A DNA stretch of 20,832 bases from the IMG/VR virus record IMGVR_UViG_3300008108_000870, positions 1 to 20,832 of that record, one strand, 5' to 3'. This DNA comes from a virus. The translations under genes were made by a program, and so were the position numbers. The notes under the pieces were generated by a model. That model ran no database searches. It was not told the origin of the DNA and saw only the letters and a list, made by a program, of their open reading frames with translations. Below are positions 20,701 to 20,832 of this stretch, in pieces. Position 1 is the stretch's first letter, and every line of letters begins with the position of its first letter.

Positions 20701-20832
20701 TCCAGGCTGATTTAAAGTTACTGATGTTACTAGTCCAGCAGAATCTACGGTATAATCTACTGTCAATCCAGTACCATTTGAAGTTACAGGAAAAGTTGCC
20801 TGATTTGTATAAGTACCTTGAGTGTAATCAAG
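17773..20832 (-). CDS. Large virion / fibre protein, 5' end outside the window
   Basis: The reading frame is open from the window edge, so at least 1019 residues are visible and the true start lies upstream; an apparent TTG start at 20764-20766 is inside the gene. The visible N-terminal part carries about five beta repeats of the (V/L)N.PGSGY..GD...I.GG type (20200-20730). The rest holds three copies of a domain with (L/I)P.G...RG, G(A/S)(I/V)RFNT, FEGY, SLG.VRD.DGNTY and FYFYN motifs. Between the second and third copies lies an extra module with tryptophan and tyrosine spacing like a small carbohydrate-binding domain. The C-terminal about 130 residues (EKVLDRTLTYFGL onward) are distinct. It lies in the region where T4 has its baseplate, short fibre and whisker genes upstream of 13, so a baseplate or fibre role is likely but unproven. 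Confidence 0.82.
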   Translation of the reverse strand, partial: LDYTQGTYTNQATFPVTSNGTGLTVDYTVDSAGLVTSVTLNQPGSGYQSGDIVYVEGSSTFDYATINITGVTPGGEITSILVNSPGIGYVQGEILTISGGNNGTVSITSVLGGNISTVNIQNGGQDCFVNDVLSINDGTGGEFTVTGVTGGEITSATINNPGSGYTINDQVTIGSGSGTIVITDVSGGSITNISVNQEGSGYSVGDVITISGVGNLEDQATYSITSTSDGSGLSFTATNISVSYPIKNDILTGDVESVSLTSSIGLVDDLTSDIISSDTINVTSNLTTPKLSATNILEFDVINDINISTSRINLFNNSVTTLSIEGSNGNLTTNGEVKCLNGLNVNDITNISNNVISTLLDNPLVLQPSPGKNIKINSNRALIVPVGTQVQRPQLDAETGAIRFNTDTRQFEGYDGNTNVWSSLGSVRDTDGNTYLLAESSVGANDNTFYFYNNNLNTLNITTTDLVFEGINSIVSSNGSLDIKNTSLSVNQNLTLSPNLIETKLSGLTIKPSVGTNVIVDSQTSLVIPSGTSGERGSALTGSIRFNTSNHQFEGYGLTNWSSLGGVRDVDGNTYIIPELSAGSNENILYFYNNGFNSLQVDQDKLEFRSANTISSVDLVGVLKWEPATAYEQDNLVYNGIYVYRVTTNLTSGGSAPTHTSGITDNYEYVRTIYGNITFNNVNNVNINSVVNVNNKLKIINSDISSVTDDITITPFTGKLVKVNSTTSLVLPVGNSLNRGIAEAGAVRFNTATSQYEGYNGSAWTSLGGVRDVDGNTYIIPESASGANENILYFYNDGDNTLRVTKTSLTFQTANTITSNNNILNINVDDVRYSSDTFGINSSSATITKLYSGKNNLDIGLKSGLTNDALLRLSATGDIYVNKTFTEGSYTGEKVLDRTLTYFGLANAVLETNKFTLVKDTNNFNSYVLYDPDVAAACKVTIVAVDISTYEKHMVDYNIIANGANIYNIEYEGLLSGNLLYDATFDFDSNGNVRVTTTLDNSVSSGSSIEFTILKTFIR
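18410..19700 (-). repeat. Three-copy FEGY / DGNTY domain repeat
   Basis: Copies lie at about 19440-19700, 19020-19265 and 18410-18655. A shared landmark in DGNTY falls at 19538, 19118 and 18509, giving spacings of 420 and 609 bases. Copies two and three are nearly identical over tens of bases around this landmark (19095-19140 and 18495-18530), suggesting recent duplication or gene conversion. The extra 189 bases in the second interval encode the inserted module at about 18815-18975. Confidence 0.85.
20200..20730 (-). repeat. GxGY beta repeats near the window edge
   Basis: About five units with a period of roughly 115-120 bases: LNQPGSGYQSGDIVYVEG, VNSPGIGYVQGEILTISG, IQNGGQDCFVNDVLSIND, INNPGSGYTINDQVTIG and VNQEGSGYSVGDVITISG. 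The third has lost the GxGY turn. Related GAGYTT(A/P)P units occur in the giant fibre near residues 60-130, so the two proteins share this building block. Confidence 0.8.

Noticed and set aside
20764-20766. TTG as the start codon of the large protein ending at 17773
   Set aside because: The frame stays open upstream to the window edge and continues as plausible coding sequence into the GxGY repeats, so the gene simply begins outside the window.

Overview
The window looks like part of the late structural region of a T4-like marine cyanophage, a myovirus of Prochlorococcus or Synechococcus. All genes lie on the minus strand, so transcription runs from position 20832 down to 1. The call rests on recognisable T4 neck proteins gp13 and gp14 in T4 order, T4-type late promoter octamers (NATAAATA), a cluster of 2OG-Fe(II) oxygenases of the kind common in T4-like cyanophages, an AT-rich background, and long beta-structured fibre proteins. 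No host gene, tRNA, integrase, insertion sequence or CRISPR array is visible. A T4-like phage of another marine host, such as a pelagiphage, cannot be excluded from sequence alone.

Layout in transcription order. (1) 20832-17773: 3' part of a large virion or fibre protein with no start inside the window; it has N-terminal GxGY beta repeats and three copies of a domain containing FEGY and DGNTY motifs. (2) 17767-17258: a 169-residue probable virion protein. (3) A GATAAATA late promoter at 17245-17252, then a giant 3828-residue fibre gene (17195-5709). It has an N-terminal beta-helix-like region, an expanded array of about 1,200 residues made of two interleaved repeat types, tail-fibre modules, and a C-terminal S74 self-cleaving chaperone domain. 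(4) One nucleotide later, a 524-residue glycine-rich, collagen-like or polyglycine-II adhesin (5707-4133); the order resembles T-even genes 37 and 38. (5) Four overlapping 2OG-Fe(II) oxygenase genes (4107-1653). (6) A TATAAATA late promoter (1650-1657), a 63-residue coiled-coil protein (1619-1428) and a strong intrinsic terminator (1393-1425). (7) Neck genes 13 (1377-553) and 14 (551 to the window edge).

How the genes may work together: no terminator is visible between the giant fibre, the adhesin and the four oxygenases, so they are probably one late transcript. In the adhesin, all 12 prolines inside the glycine-rich blocks are followed by glycine (X-Pro-Gly), mostly in the Y position of Gly-X-Y triplets, which is the context used by collagen prolyl-4-hydroxylases. 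This suggests a testable idea: the oxygenases hydroxylate the phage's own fibre or adhesin. That link is inference; the gene order, the motifs and the proline context are read directly from the sequence. Every intergenic gap is shorter than 100 bases.
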